From contig NZ_PGFB01000002.1 of NCBI RefSeq assembly GCF_002797855.1, positions 62,001 through 126,000 of the forward strand: a stretch of DNA of 64,000 bases. Reading direction: 5' to 3'. Positions 1 to 8,163 of this stretch are shown piece after piece. Position 1 is the first letter of the stretch. Each line of letters opens with the position of its first letter. A program made the position numbers and the translations under genes. Below the pieces are notes generated by a model. It did not search any database. It was given only the letters and a program-made list of their open reading frames with translations, and was not told where the DNA came from. The stretch comes from Compostimonas suwonensis (lineage in GTDB: Bacteria; Actinomycetota; Actinomycetes; Actinomycetales; Microbacteriaceae).

Positions 1-54
1 CTCGAGGAGCAGACCCTGGAGCTGTCCGAGGGATGGGTGAAGAGGTTCCGATGA
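1..54 (+). CDS. 3' end of an unknown upstream gene (partial)
   Basis: Frame 1 is open from the window edge to a TGA at 52-54 and gives the C-terminal residues LEEQTLELSEGWVKRFR. The stop overlaps the ATG of the next gene in an ATGA junction, the usual sign of translational coupling in this genome. Seventeen residues are too few to name a family. The reading frame is inferred from this junction and from its lack of stops; the rest of the gene lies outside the window. Confidence 0.55.
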   Translation, partial: LEEQTLELSEGWVKRFR

Positions 55-2237
55 CGCAGACACCGTTCGACCCCCTCGTCGTGCAGGGGATATGCCGCCC
101 GATCGTCGACCGCACGCTCGTCGTCGACCGTGCGGACGCCGAGGCCGTGCTCGCCGAGGTCGGGGTGCCATCGGGGGTGACGTTCCCGGGCGATCGCGTC
201 GTCCGCGCCGCGCGCGCCGGTGCGCGGACACGCGGCTACCGCAACGAGCTCTCGTCGCCGGGCGGGCCGGTGAGCAACGCGATCTACGCCCTCGCCCAGT
301 CGCTCGGCGCCTACCCGCGTCGTCTGGTGCCGGAGTGGGCGGGCCCCGTCGACCCCCGCCAGCTCAACGTCATCGACGACCCGCTTCCTCAGCTCCGCGC
401 TGCGGGCATCCGGATCCGGGCCGTCGAGTCCTCGGCGGCGGCGCTGCCGGAGTCGCTGTGCTTCGTCGACAGGGAGTCCGGGGAGACCATCGCGATCCTG
501 GTCGGCGACCGCGAGGGGATGCCCGCCATCGACGATGCCGGGGTGCATCTCCAGCTCGTGCAGCTCGCGGATCTGCCCGCCGTCTCCTCCGGGTCGTCGG
601 CCGTCGCGGTCATGACGGCGGATGCGCGTGAGCTCACCCCCGCGCTGCGCGCACGGCTCGAGGAGCTGCAGGCGTCCGGGCGGCTCCACTCCGTGTTCGG
701 CTCTCTCGACGAGTTCCGCCGGCTGGGTGTGCTGGATGCCGACGGGCGAGCATCAGGGGTCTTCGTGGCTCCGGAGCTCGTGGCGACGGACGCGGGCAAC
801 CCGGTGAGGCTCTGGGCGCGGGATGCGGCCGACGCGATCCTGATGGACGTCGACCGCCTGGATGACTCGGACCGGGTGTTCCTCGGCGCGGGCGACGCCT
901 ACACCGGGGGATACCTCGGAGCCCGCCTCCAGGGCATGACGATCGCCGAGTCCCACGCCGCCGGTCAACGGGAGGCGCGTCTGACGAGCTACCACATGCG
1001 CGCCCGCGCGCCCATGCAGGTCAACATGAACGAGCTCTTCGGCGCGTTCATCGAGCGATCCTCGACGACGACGGACTGGCACCTCAGCGAGCGTGTGCGC
1101 CAGGCCCCCGGGCCGACCATCATCAGCTCCATGAACTCGGGCGTCGACACCCTCGCCTCGGAGGCGGCCGCGATGCTGGGGCTTCCCTTCTTCGGCATCA
1201 TGCCGGAGGGCGGGCGGCGCGAGGACGACGGCCTGGATCTGGGCGGCCTGCACCTCATCGAGCTGGGGAGCCCGTCGTTCCGGTTCTGCACCTGGGCGAA
1301 CGTCTACCTGGGCGACGGCACGGTGCTCCTCGACGTCTCGGGCGGCGAGGGCTCGGCCGAGACACGCCGGGCGAGCACGGCTCTCGGCAGGCCTCTGCTC
1401 GAGCTGAGCCTCGACGACTCCGCCGAGGTCGCCTTCCGCCGAGCGAGGGAGTGGGCGGCCTCCGCCGCCGTCCGCACCGTGCACATCGCGGGCAGCCGGC
1501 ACACCCACCTGTCGCACGACCAGCTGCTCGTGATGAAGCAGCTGGTGCTGGCGGCCGCGCAGGGTGTGGCGAGCCTGTTCGAGGATCAGGACGAGACCCG
1601 TGCAGACGCCGGCGGCTTCCTCGAGCCCGTTCGCATCGGCATACCCGCGCTGCGGGAGGTCAGCGCCGCGATCCGGCGTCACCTGCTCGGCCTCGGCGGC
1701 ACCGACGGCCTTCCCTTCGACTCCCTCGTCTGGGAGTTCGGCCGGGCGACCCTCATCCGTGCGCGCAGCCGTGATCTCGTGCGTGCCGTCGCTGCGGGGG
1801 AGCTCGATGCCGCTCTCGTGGGGGAGGACATGGTCCTCGACGAGGACGACGATCGCGTCGAGGTGGTCGCCCGCGCGGGCCTGCACTGGTCGAGCGTGGC
1901 GGTCGTGATCCCGCGGAGCCCCCGGCGGGAGTCGGGGGTCATCGGCGCCCAGTATCCGGGGATCGCGGGATGGCTCGATCCCTCTGCCAGTCGTGTGGTC
2001 GTGCCCGTGGTGGGAGCCGGCGAGGGCTGGGTCTCGGCCGGCCGGTTCGACGCGGTCGTCGACACCTGGCGCACGGGACGCACAGCCGAGGCGAACGGGC
2101 TGGCACTCGGTCGCGAGCTGCTCAGGGCGCCGCTGTGCGTCATCGTCCCGCGTGAGACGCCGTCCGCCGCGGCCTCGGGCGCCGCGCGTTCCCTGCTGCT
2201 CGGGATCTCGCGCATCGGCGCGTCGCCGCCGTCATGA
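51..2237 (+). CDS. Three-domain fusion: PfkB-like kinase, SLOG/Mo-carrier-like domain, HisG-like phosphoribosyltransferase
   Basis: A 728-residue protein of unknown function. Residues about 8-325 look like a PfkB/adenosine-kinase fold: an early glycine-rich SPGGPVSNAIYALAQ segment (69-83) and the GAGD anion-hole motif with the catalytic Asp at about 282. Residues about 355-480 resemble the YpsA/molybdenum-carrier branch of the SLOG superfamily: TIISSMNSGVDTLASEAA, then PEGGRREDDG, then DGTVLLDVSGGEGSAET. Residues about 524-725 follow the short HisG fold to its end: GELDAALVGED (583-593), SGVIGAQYPG, and FDAVVDTWRTGRTAEANGL (666-684) at the place of the PRPP-binding loop, where the usual Glu-Thr is replaced by Trp-Arg. 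The start at 51 is preferred over an in-frame ATG at 33 because AGAGG lies just upstream and the ATG overlaps the previous stop. The domain calls are my reading of motifs; a role in nucleoside or nucleotide chemistry is inference only. Confidence 0.7.
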   Translation: MTQTPFDPLVVQGICRPIVDRTLVVDRADAEAVLAEVGVPSGVTFPGDRVVRAARAGARTRGYRNELSSPGGPVSNAIYALAQSLGAYPRRLVPEWAGPVDPRQLNVIDDPLPQLRAAGIRIRAVESSAAALPESLCFVDRESGETIAILVGDREGMPAIDDAGVHLQLVQLADLPAVSSGSSAVAVMTADARELTPALRARLEELQASGRLHSVFGSLDEFRRLGVLDADGRASGVFVAPELVATDAGNPVRLWARDAADAILMDVDRLDDSDRVFLGAGDAYTGGYLGARLQGMTIAESHAAGQREARLTSYHMRARAPMQVNMNELFGAFIERSSTTTDWHLSERVRQAPGPTIISSMNSGVDTLASEAAAMLGLPFFGIMPEGGRREDDGLDLGGLHLIELGSPSFRFCTWANVYLGDGTVLLDVSGGEGSAETRRASTALGRPLLELSLDDSAEVAFRRAREWAASAAVRTVHIAGSRHTHLSHDQLLVMKQLVLAAAQGVASLFEDQDETRADAGGFLEPVRIGIPALREVSAAIRRHLLGLGGTDGLPFDSLVWEFGRATLIRARSRDLVRAVAAGELDAALVGEDMVLDEDDDRVEVVARAGLHWSSVAVVIPRSPRRESGVIGAQYPGIAGWLDPSASRVVVPVVGAGEGWVSAGRFDAVVDTWRTGRTAEANGLALGRELLRAPLCVIVPRETPSAAASGAARSLLLGISRIGASPPS

Positions 2238-2269
2238 GGCGATCTCCGCAGGACGGAACGACCGCCCTG

Positions 2270-2355
2270 TGGTGCCGGTGGTGGGACTCGAACCCACACG
2301 CCCTCTCGGACAAAGCATTTTGAGTGCTCCGCGTCTGCCATTCCGCCACACCGGC
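2270..2355 (-). tRNA. tRNA-Leu (anticodon CAA)
   Basis: On the minus strand the 86-nt sequence has a 7-bp acceptor stem (GCCGGTG with CACCGGC), an encoded 3' CCA, the GGTTCGAGTCC T-arm and the long variable arm of class II tRNAs. The anticodon stem GAGCA/TGCTT encloses the loop CTCAAAA, so the anticodon is CAA and it reads UUG. It sits between two plus-strand genes. No integrated element is seen next to it. Confidence 0.97.
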
Positions 2356-2381
2356 TCACAACAACCTTGGAAAGAATACCG

Positions 2382-2387
2382 TAGGCT
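2382..2387 (+). promoter_or_regulatory. -10 element of pdtaR (leaderless type)
   Basis: TAGGCT ends exactly 6 nt before the GTG start, so transcription would begin at or next to the start codon. There is no Shine-Dalgarno sequence in the gap. No convincing -35 hexamer is seen. Confidence 0.6.
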
Positions 2388-2393
2388 TTTAGC

Positions 2394-2999
2394 GTGACCG
2401 ACCAAGAAACCTCCAGTTCAGCACCCCGTCGGGTGGTTGTTGCCGAAGACGAATCACTCATTCGCCTCGACATCGTAGAGATCCTCCGCGACAACGGTTT
2501 CGAGGTGGTCGGTGAGGCCGGAGACGGCGAGACCGCCGTCGCCCTCGCGACCGAGCTGCGCCCCGACCTCGTGATCATGGACGTCAAGATGCCCCAGCTC
2601 GACGGCATCTCGGCGGCCGAGCGCCTGACCAAGGCCCACATCGCCCCGGTCGTGCTCCTCACGGCGTTCAGCCAGAAGGAGCTCGTCGAGCGTGCGAGCG
2701 AGGCCGGTGCGCTCGCGTACGTCGTGAAGCCGTTCACGCCCAACGACCTGCTGCCGGCGATCGAGATCGCCCTGTCGCGCTACGCGCAGATCATCACGCT
2801 CGAGGCCGAGGTCGCCGACATGGTCGAGCGCTTCGAGACCCGCAAGCTCGTCGACCGGGCCAAGGGGCTGCTCAACGAGAAGATGGGTCTGAGCGAGCCC
2901 GAGGCGTTCCGGTGGATCCAGAAGGCCTCGATGGATCGCCGTCTCACGATGCACGACGTCGCCCAGGCGATCATCGAGCAGCTCAGCGCCAAGAAGTAG
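2394..2999 (+). CDS. pdtaR: ANTAR-type response regulator (PdtaR family)
   Basis: A 201-residue two-domain regulator. The N-terminal receiver (about 12-125) has the acidic pocket VVAEDE, the phospho-acceptor Asp63 in IMDVKMP and Lys112 in VVKPF. The C-terminal ANTAR domain (about 135-198) has the helical RKLVDRAKGLLNEKMGLSEP region. Mycobacterial PdtaR pairs with the histidine kinase PdtaS and acts by RNA binding at terminators or ribosome sites, not by binding DNA. No kinase gene is in the window, so the partner must be elsewhere. The GTG start is set by the TAGGCT hexamer 6 nt upstream. It converges with the thioesterase gene, with only 15 nt between the two stops. Confidence 0.92.
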   Translation: MTDQETSSSAPRRVVVAEDESLIRLDIVEILRDNGFEVVGEAGDGETAVALATELRPDLVIMDVKMPQLDGISAAERLTKAHIAPVVLLTAFSQKELVERASEAGALAYVVKPFTPNDLLPAIEIALSRYAQIITLEAEVADMVERFETRKLVDRAKGLLNEKMGLSEPEAFRWIQKASMDRRLTMHDVAQAIIEQLSAKK

Positions 3000-3014
3000 C
3001 CGCGCGGGCCCGGG

Positions 3015-3485
3015 CTACGGGCGCGCGTCGAGCCGCTTGATGAGGTTCGTGATGCGGATCGTCGAGCACCGGCGCCCCTGATCGTCGGTGATCGCGATCT
3101 CGTGGGTCGTGAGCGTGCGCCCCAGGTGAATGGGGGTGCAGACGCCCGTGACGAGACCGGATGTCGCGGAGCGCGTGTGCGTCGCATTGATCTCGATGCC
3201 GACCGCGAGCCGCCCCGGGCCCGCGTGCAGGTTCGCGGCCATCGAGCCGAGCGACTCGCCCAGCACGACGTAGGCGCCCCCGTGCATGAGGCCGGCAGGC
3301 TGCGTGTTGCCCTCGACGGGCATGGTCGCGACGGCCCGCTCGATCGTGAACTCCAGGAACTCGATCCCCATCTTCTCGGCCAGGGCACCCGCACCCCTTT
3401 TCCGCACGTAGTCGAGAGGGTCCGGGTCGAGGCGGTCCGGATCTCGGGCCCCCTGCCCGGGGGTGTCCTGCGAGAGCTCGGTCAT
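3015..3485 (-). CDS. Hotdog-fold thioesterase (PaaI-like)
   Basis: A 156-residue single-domain protein that probably hydrolyses acyl- or aryl-CoA thioesters. The hotdog core is seen in HGGAYVVLGESLGSMAA (the helix with the HGG entry and an acidic residue), followed by VGIEINATHTRSA and the strands to IRITNL. The ATG at 3485 is chosen because AAGGA lies 4-5 nt upstream; an in-frame GTG at 3497 would add four residues and swallow that ribosome site. It stands alone between pdtaR and polA on the other strand and diverges from polA. The substrate cannot be told from the sequence. Confidence 0.85.
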   Translation of the reverse strand: MTELSQDTPGQGARDPDRLDPDPLDYVRKRGAGALAEKMGIEFLEFTIERAVATMPVEGNTQPAGLMHGGAYVVLGESLGSMAANLHAGPGRLAVGIEINATHTRSATSGLVTGVCTPIHLGRTLTTHEIAITDDQGRRCSTIRITNLIKRLDARP

Positions 3486-3533
3486 GGATTCCTTCACTCG
3501 GATCGGGCCTGATCGGCTGTCGGCGACGGCTTG

Positions 3534-3539
3534 TAGGCT
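3534..3539 (+). promoter_or_regulatory. -10 element of polA (leaderless type)
   Basis: TAGGCT lies exactly 6 nt before the GTG start of polA; there is no ribosome-binding site between. The same hexamer and spacing recur at many other genes of the window. Confidence 0.6.
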
Positions 3540-3545
3540 GGGGCT

Positions 3546-6212
3546 GTGTCGGACTCAGAAAAGCCTACCCTTATGATCATCGACGGCCATTCGCTGGCCT
3601 TCCGGGCGTTCTACGCTCTTCCGGTCGAGAGCTTCCAGAACCGCGAGGGGCAGCACACCAACGCGATCCACGGCTTCCTCGCGATGCTCATCAACCTGCT
3701 CAAGAACGAGAGTCCCACCCACGTCGCCGTGGCCTTCGACATCTCACGGTTCTCGTTCAGAACCCGCGAATACCCGGAGTACAAGGGCACACGCGGCGAG
3801 ACCCCGCCCGAGTTCGTCGGCCAGATCCCGCTGCTGCAGGAGGCCCTCGCGGCCATGAACATCACGACCATCTGGAAAGAGGACTACGAGGCCGACGACA
3901 TCCTCGCGACCCTCGCCAAGCAGGGTGAGACCGAGGGATTCCGGGTGCTCGTCGTCTCGGGCGATCGCGACGCGATCCAGCTCATCACCGACGAGGTGAC
4001 CCTGCTCTACCCCTCGGCGCTCGGCGTCTCGCAGCTCACGCGCTACGACGCCGAGAAGGTCTTCGAGAAGTACGGCGTGCAGCCGGCCCAGTACCCGGAC
4101 GTCGCGGCTCTCGTCGGTGAGACGAGCGACAACCTCATCGGGGTCGACAAGGTCGGCCCGAAGACCGCCGCGAAGTGGCTGGCGCAGTACGGCAGCCTCG
4201 ACGCGATCATCGAACACCGCGACGAGATCAAGGGCGTCGTCGGCGACAAGCTGCGGGAGCAGTACGAGAACGCGGTGCGCAACCGCCGTCTCAACCGGCT
4301 GCTCACCGATGTGGAGCTCCCGTGCGGTCCGGGCGATCTGGAGCGCAAGCCGATCGACGAGCTCGCCCTCCGCGACGTCTTCGCGAAGCTCGAGTTCAAG
4401 ACCCTGCTCGACCGCGTGCTCAAGCTCGACGGCGAGACGCGCCCGGCGGTCGACGGCGAGGCCCCGGTGCAGGATGCCTCGACCACGGCTCCCCCCGTGC
4501 AGGCACTGCTCGACGAGGAGCTGCGCGCCTGGATCACCCGGGCGAGCGCGTCGAGCCCGCGCGGCCTGGCGCTCTCGGTCGACGTCGTCGACGGCATGGC
4601 CGTGGGCTTCGGCCTCGCGACATCCGCCGAGGCGATCGGGGTCTCCTGGATCCCCGAGCGTGCCGACTACGCCCCTTTCGAGGAGTGGCTCGCGAGCGAC
4701 TCGCCCAAGATCATGAACGACGCGAAGCCGCAGCTCAAGGCGATCAAGCGTGCCGGCCTCATGTACTCGGGCGTCGTGAGCGACACGCTCATCGCCGGCT
4801 GGCTGCTGCGCCCCGGCCACCCCGACAAAGACCTCGCCGCCCTCGTGCTGCGCTACCTCGAGGAGTCCCTGCCCGAGCCCGACGCCAACCAGCTCGTGCC
4901 CGTCGACGAGCCGCTGAGCACGGCCGTCGAGGCGTGGTACGTGCACCGGCTCGACACGGTGATCGCCGGCATCCTCGACGAGTCGTCGGCCGGGGTGCTC
5001 ACGAACATCGAGATGCCCACGCTCACGACCCTCGTCGAGATGGAGCTGCGCGGTGTGGCCGTCAACCACGAGCAGCTCGCCGAGCTCTCGGTGCAGCTCG
5101 GGGAGCGGGCGGCCGAGCTGGCCACCGGGGCCTACGCCGAGATCGGCCGCGAGGTGAACCTGGGCTCGCCCAAGCAGCTGCAGGAGGTGCTCTTCGAGCA
5201 GCTGCAGATGCCCAAGACCCGGGCCAACAAGACCGGCTTCTCGACGGATGCCGCGTCCCTCGCCGATCTGCAGGAGAACAACCCGCATCCGTTCCTCGAC
5301 CTGCTGCTGCAGTACCGCGACGCGACGAAGCTGCGCCAGATGGTCGAGACGGTCGACAAGGCGATCGGCCCGGAGGGGCGGGTGCACACGAGCTACGGCC
5401 AGACCGGCACCAGCACGGGCCGCATCTCGTCGACCGACCCCAATCTGCAGAACATCCCCGTGCGCACCGAGGAGGGCCGTCGCATCCGCGCCGCCTTCGA
5501 GGTCGGCGAGGGCTACGAGACGCTGCTCACGGCCGACTACTCGCAGATCGAGATGCGCATCATGGCGCACCTCTCGGGCGACGAGGGCCTCATCGAGGCG
5601 TTCAACGGGGGAGAAGACCTGCACCGTTTCGTCGGCGCGCGGATCTTCCACGTCGAGCCGGCCGAGGTGACCCCGGCCATGCGCAACAAGGTCAAGGCCA
5701 TGTCGTACGGCCTCGCCTACGGCCTGAGCGCCTTCGGGCTGTCGAAGCAGCTGCGCATCGACACCAAGGAGGCCCGTCAGCTGATGGCCGACTACTTCAC
5801 GCGCTTCGGCGCCGTGCGCGACTACCTGCGTACGGTCGTCGAGCAGGCGCGCGTCGACGGCTACACCGAGACGATCTTCGGGCGGCGCCGTCCGTTTCCC
5901 GAGCTGCACAGCACCAACCGCGTGCTGCGCGACAACGCCGAGCGGCAGGCGCTCAACTCGCCCATCCAGGGTTCGGCAGCCGACATCATGAAGATCGCGA
6001 TGTTCTCGATCGAACGCGAGCTCGAGCAGGCCGAGATGGCCTCGCGCATGCTCCTGCAGGTGCACGACGAGCTCGTCTTCGAGGTGGCCGAGGGGGAGTG
6101 GGACGCCCTGAGCGAGATTGTCTCGACGCGTATGGCGTCGGCCGCCGAGCTGAAGGTGCCGCTCGACGTGCAGATCGGCCGCGGGCCGAACTGGGACGCC
6201 GCTGCCCACTAG
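3546..6212 (+). CDS. polA: DNA polymerase I
   Basis: An 888-residue family A polymerase for gap filling in repair and Okazaki fragment processing. The 5'-nuclease domain (about 1-300) shows MIIDGHSLAFRAFYAL, YEADDILATLAKQ, VSGDRDAIQLI and the helix-hairpin-helix GVDKVGPKTAAKWL. The middle domain (about 315-480) keeps the 3'-5' exonuclease fold but I see no DEDD metal ligands, so proofreading is probably absent. The polymerase domain carries motif A (TADYSQIEMRIMAHLSGDE), motif B (KVKAMSYGLAYG) and motif C (LQVHDELVFEV). In motif B the position that is Phe in E. coli and Taq is Tyr721. The GTG start follows a TAGGCT hexamer at 6 nt. It can work with the uvrABC products encoded nearby. Confidence 0.97.
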   Translation: MSDSEKPTLMIIDGHSLAFRAFYALPVESFQNREGQHTNAIHGFLAMLINLLKNESPTHVAVAFDISRFSFRTREYPEYKGTRGETPPEFVGQIPLLQEALAAMNITTIWKEDYEADDILATLAKQGETEGFRVLVVSGDRDAIQLITDEVTLLYPSALGVSQLTRYDAEKVFEKYGVQPAQYPDVAALVGETSDNLIGVDKVGPKTAAKWLAQYGSLDAIIEHRDEIKGVVGDKLREQYENAVRNRRLNRLLTDVELPCGPGDLERKPIDELALRDVFAKLEFKTLLDRVLKLDGETRPAVDGEAPVQDASTTAPPVQALLDEELRAWITRASASSPRGLALSVDVVDGMAVGFGLATSAEAIGVSWIPERADYAPFEEWLASDSPKIMNDAKPQLKAIKRAGLMYSGVVSDTLIAGWLLRPGHPDKDLAALVLRYLEESLPEPDANQLVPVDEPLSTAVEAWYVHRLDTVIAGILDESSAGVLTNIEMPTLTTLVEMELRGVAVNHEQLAELSVQLGERAAELATGAYAEIGREVNLGSPKQLQEVLFEQLQMPKTRANKTGFSTDAASLADLQENNPHPFLDLLLQYRDATKLRQMVETVDKAIGPEGRVHTSYGQTGTSTGRISSTDPNLQNIPVRTEEGRRIRAAFEVGEGYETLLTADYSQIEMRIMAHLSGDEGLIEAFNGGEDLHRFVGARIFHVEPAEVTPAMRNKVKAMSYGLAYGLSAFGLSKQLRIDTKEARQLMADYFTRFGAVRDYLRTVVEQARVDGYTETIFGRRRPFPELHSTNRVLRDNAERQALNSPIQGSAADIMKIAMFSIERELEQAEMASRMLLQVHDELVFEVAEGEWDALSEIVSTRMASAAELKVPLDVQIGRGPNWDAAAH

Positions 6213-6237
6213 AGCACCCCGCCGAAATGGCCGTGTG

Positions 6238-6243
6238 TAGGCT
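6238..6243 (+). promoter_or_regulatory. -10 element of the DUF885 gene (leaderless type)
   Basis: TAGGCT ends 6 nt before the ATG at 6250, only 26 nt after the polA stop, so this gene probably has its own leaderless promoter. No Shine-Dalgarno sequence is seen. Confidence 0.6.
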
Positions 6244-6249
6244 CGACGC

Positions 6250-7944
6250 ATGACGGACACGGACACCGGGGCCACCGCGCCCACGCGAACCCCCACGGCC
6301 ATCGACGCGATCGCGGAGACCTGGGTCGACACGGTCGTGGAGCTCGATCCTCTCATCGGCACATACATCGGCCGTCCGGGCGGCGAGGGTCGTTTCGGCG
6401 ACTACTCGCCCGCCGGTCGCGAGCGCTACCTCGATGAGGCGCGGGCGGTCATCCGGCAGCTGGATGCGAGCGAGGCGGTCGACGAGGTCGACAGGGTCAC
6501 CGCCACGGATCTGCGCTCGACACTCTTGCTCGACCTCGAGAGCGCCGAGGCCGGCCTGCACCTGCGCGACCTCAACGTGATCGCGAGCCCCGCCCAGGAG
6601 ATCCGGGACGTCTTCGACCTCATGCCCACGGCGACGGTCGAGGACTGGGAGGCGATCTCCTCGCGGATGCACGCGCTGCCGGCCGCGGTCGAGGGCTATC
6701 TCGAGACGCTGCGCCTGGGCATCCGCCGTGACATCACCCCGGCCCAGCGCCAGGTGCGCGAGGTCGTCGCCCAGGCCCGCAAGCTGGCGGCGGAGGACGG
6801 CTTCTTCGTGGGCCTCGCGGCGAACGCGGGGCTCGACGAGGGCTCCCTGCCCGCCTCGCTCGCACGGGATCTGTCCGCGGGGGCGGGGGAGGCCGTGCTC
6901 GCCTACGACCGCCTCGCCGACATGCTCGCCCACGAGCTCGACCCGGTCGCGACGCCGGAGGACGCGGTGGGGCGCGAGCTCTACGCTCTGCAGTCGCGCC
7001 GGTTCCTGGGGGCGACGATCGACCTCGATGAGACCTACGAGTGGGGCATCGAGGAGCTCGCCCGGATGACGGCGGAGCAGGAGGCCATCGCCCGCGAGAT
7101 CCTGCCCGGGGCGAGCGTGCACGAGGCCATCGCCTTCCTCGACGGCGACGAGTCGCGCAAGCTGCACGGCACCGACGCCCTGCAGAAGTGGATGCAGGCC
7201 ACGAGCGATCGCGCGATCGAGGAGCTCTCCCGGGAGCACTTCGACATCCCGCAGCAGATCCGCACCCTCGAATGCCTCATCGCACCCACGCAGGAGGGCG
7301 GCATCTACTACACGGGGCCAACGGACGACTTCTCCCGGCCGGGGCGCATGTGGTGGTCCGTTCCGCCGGGCGTCACCGAGTTCGACACCTGGCGCGAGCT
7401 GACGACGGTCTACCACGAGGGCGTTCCGGGCCACCACCTGCAGATCGGTCAGGCGGTCTACAACCGCGCGCTGCTCAACACCTGGCGCCGCCAGCTCGCC
7501 GGCACCTCGGGTCACGCCGAGGGCTGGGCGCTCTACGCCGAGCGGCTCATGCAGGAGCTCGGCTACCTCGACGACCCGGCCGACCGTCTGGGCATGCTCG
7601 ACGGCCAGCGGATGCGGGCGGTGCGCGTCGTGCTCGACATCGGCGTGCACCTGGGCAAGCCGCGACTCGACGGCACGGGCGTCTGGAACGCCGACTACGC
7701 CCTCGATGTCATGCGCGAGAACGTCAACATGAACGACGGCTTCATCCGCTTCGAGGTGAACCGCTACCTGGGCTGGCCGGGTCAGGCCCCCTCGTACAAG
7801 GTGGGGCAGCGCATCTGGGAGCAGCTGCGCGACGAGTACCGCCGCCGGGAGGGCGCCGGTTTCGACATCAAGCGGTTCCACCGCACGGCCCTCGACCTCG
7901 GTGGCGTCGGCCTCGACACCCTCCGCTCCGCGCTGCTGGACTGA
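6250..7944 (+). CDS. DUF885 family protein, probable metallopeptidase-like
   Basis: A 564-residue protein of the DUF885 family, whose members are often secreted or cytoplasmic putative peptidases of unknown substrate. The hallmark motif HEGVPGHHLQ begins at His389 (His389, Glu390, His395, His396), and GHAEGWALYAE follows at 421-431 with Glu424; together these would supply zinc ligands and a general base. There is no signal peptide: the N-terminus is MTDTDTGATAPTRTPTAIDA, followed at once by a folded helical region. The ATG is 6 nt after TAGGCT. Its position between polA and rpsA suggests no pathway. Confidence 0.85.
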   Translation: MTDTDTGATAPTRTPTAIDAIAETWVDTVVELDPLIGTYIGRPGGEGRFGDYSPAGRERYLDEARAVIRQLDASEAVDEVDRVTATDLRSTLLLDLESAEAGLHLRDLNVIASPAQEIRDVFDLMPTATVEDWEAISSRMHALPAAVEGYLETLRLGIRRDITPAQRQVREVVAQARKLAAEDGFFVGLAANAGLDEGSLPASLARDLSAGAGEAVLAYDRLADMLAHELDPVATPEDAVGRELYALQSRRFLGATIDLDETYEWGIEELARMTAEQEAIAREILPGASVHEAIAFLDGDESRKLHGTDALQKWMQATSDRAIEELSREHFDIPQQIRTLECLIAPTQEGGIYYTGPTDDFSRPGRMWWSVPPGVTEFDTWRELTTVYHEGVPGHHLQIGQAVYNRALLNTWRRQLAGTSGHAEGWALYAERLMQELGYLDDPADRLGMLDGQRMRAVRVVLDIGVHLGKPRLDGTGVWNADYALDVMRENVNMNDGFIRFEVNRYLGWPGQAPSYKVGQRIWEQLRDEYRRREGAGFDIKRFHRTALDLGGVGLDTLRSALLD

Positions 7945-7990
7945 CCCGACCCGCGCTGCCCCTTCACCGCTGCCCATCTCACCGCTGCCC

Positions 7991-8075
7991 ACTCAAAACG
8001 ACGGAGATACCCTTCGAATCTCTCGTTTTGCGCCGGAAACAGCTCCTTTTCGGCAGAAGTTCCGTCGTTTTGAGT
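7991..8075. repeat. 85-bp palindromic intergenic element, copy 1
   Basis: A perfect 15-bp inverted repeat (ACTCAAAACGACGGA with TCCGTCGTTTTGAGT) bounds a 55-nt interior. A second element with the same ends and exactly the same length lies at 12830-12914. The interiors are only partly alike (both have a central GCGCC and T-runs), which suggests selection on the ends or independent spread of a short non-coding element. There is no target-site duplication that I can identify. Confidence 0.8.
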
Positions 8076-8136
8076 TCGCCGAGTGGGACGTTCTGGCGGC
8101 AGGGGCGACCGCTTGCCAGGCCTCCGAGAATCCGGC

Positions 8137-8142
8137 TAGACT
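8137..8142 (+). promoter_or_regulatory. -10 element of rpsA
   Basis: TAGACT, about 105 nt upstream of the rpsA ATG. If start sites fall 7 nt after the hexamer, the transcript begins near 8149, inside the inverted repeat 8146-8163, and has a leader of about 100 nt. Confidence 0.5.
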
Positions 8143-8145
8143 TGA

Positions 8146-8163
8146 ACGTCACGTTTGTGACGT
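8146..8163 (+). promoter_or_regulatory. Inverted repeat at the rpsA transcription start
   Basis: ACGTCAC and GTGACGT form a perfect 7-bp inverted repeat separated by GTTT, placed 4 to 21 nt after the presumed -10 hexamer. It could be an operator or a 5'-terminal hairpin of the rpsA mRNA. The regulator is unknown. Confidence 0.45.

Noticed and set aside
33-50. Start of the three-domain fusion at ATG 33
   Set aside because: AGAGG and the ATGA overlap with the upstream stop favour ATG 51; a start at 33 would put the ribosome site inside the upstream gene without good spacing.
2270-2355. tRNA-Leu as an integration site for a genomic island
   Set aside because: No integrase, no direct repeat of the tRNA 3' end, and the neighbours (pdtaR, polA) are core genes.
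3744-6368. An 874-codon minus-strand open frame opposite polA
   Set aside because: polA is certain on the plus strand; the antisense product is low-complexity and without motifs or a ribosome site.
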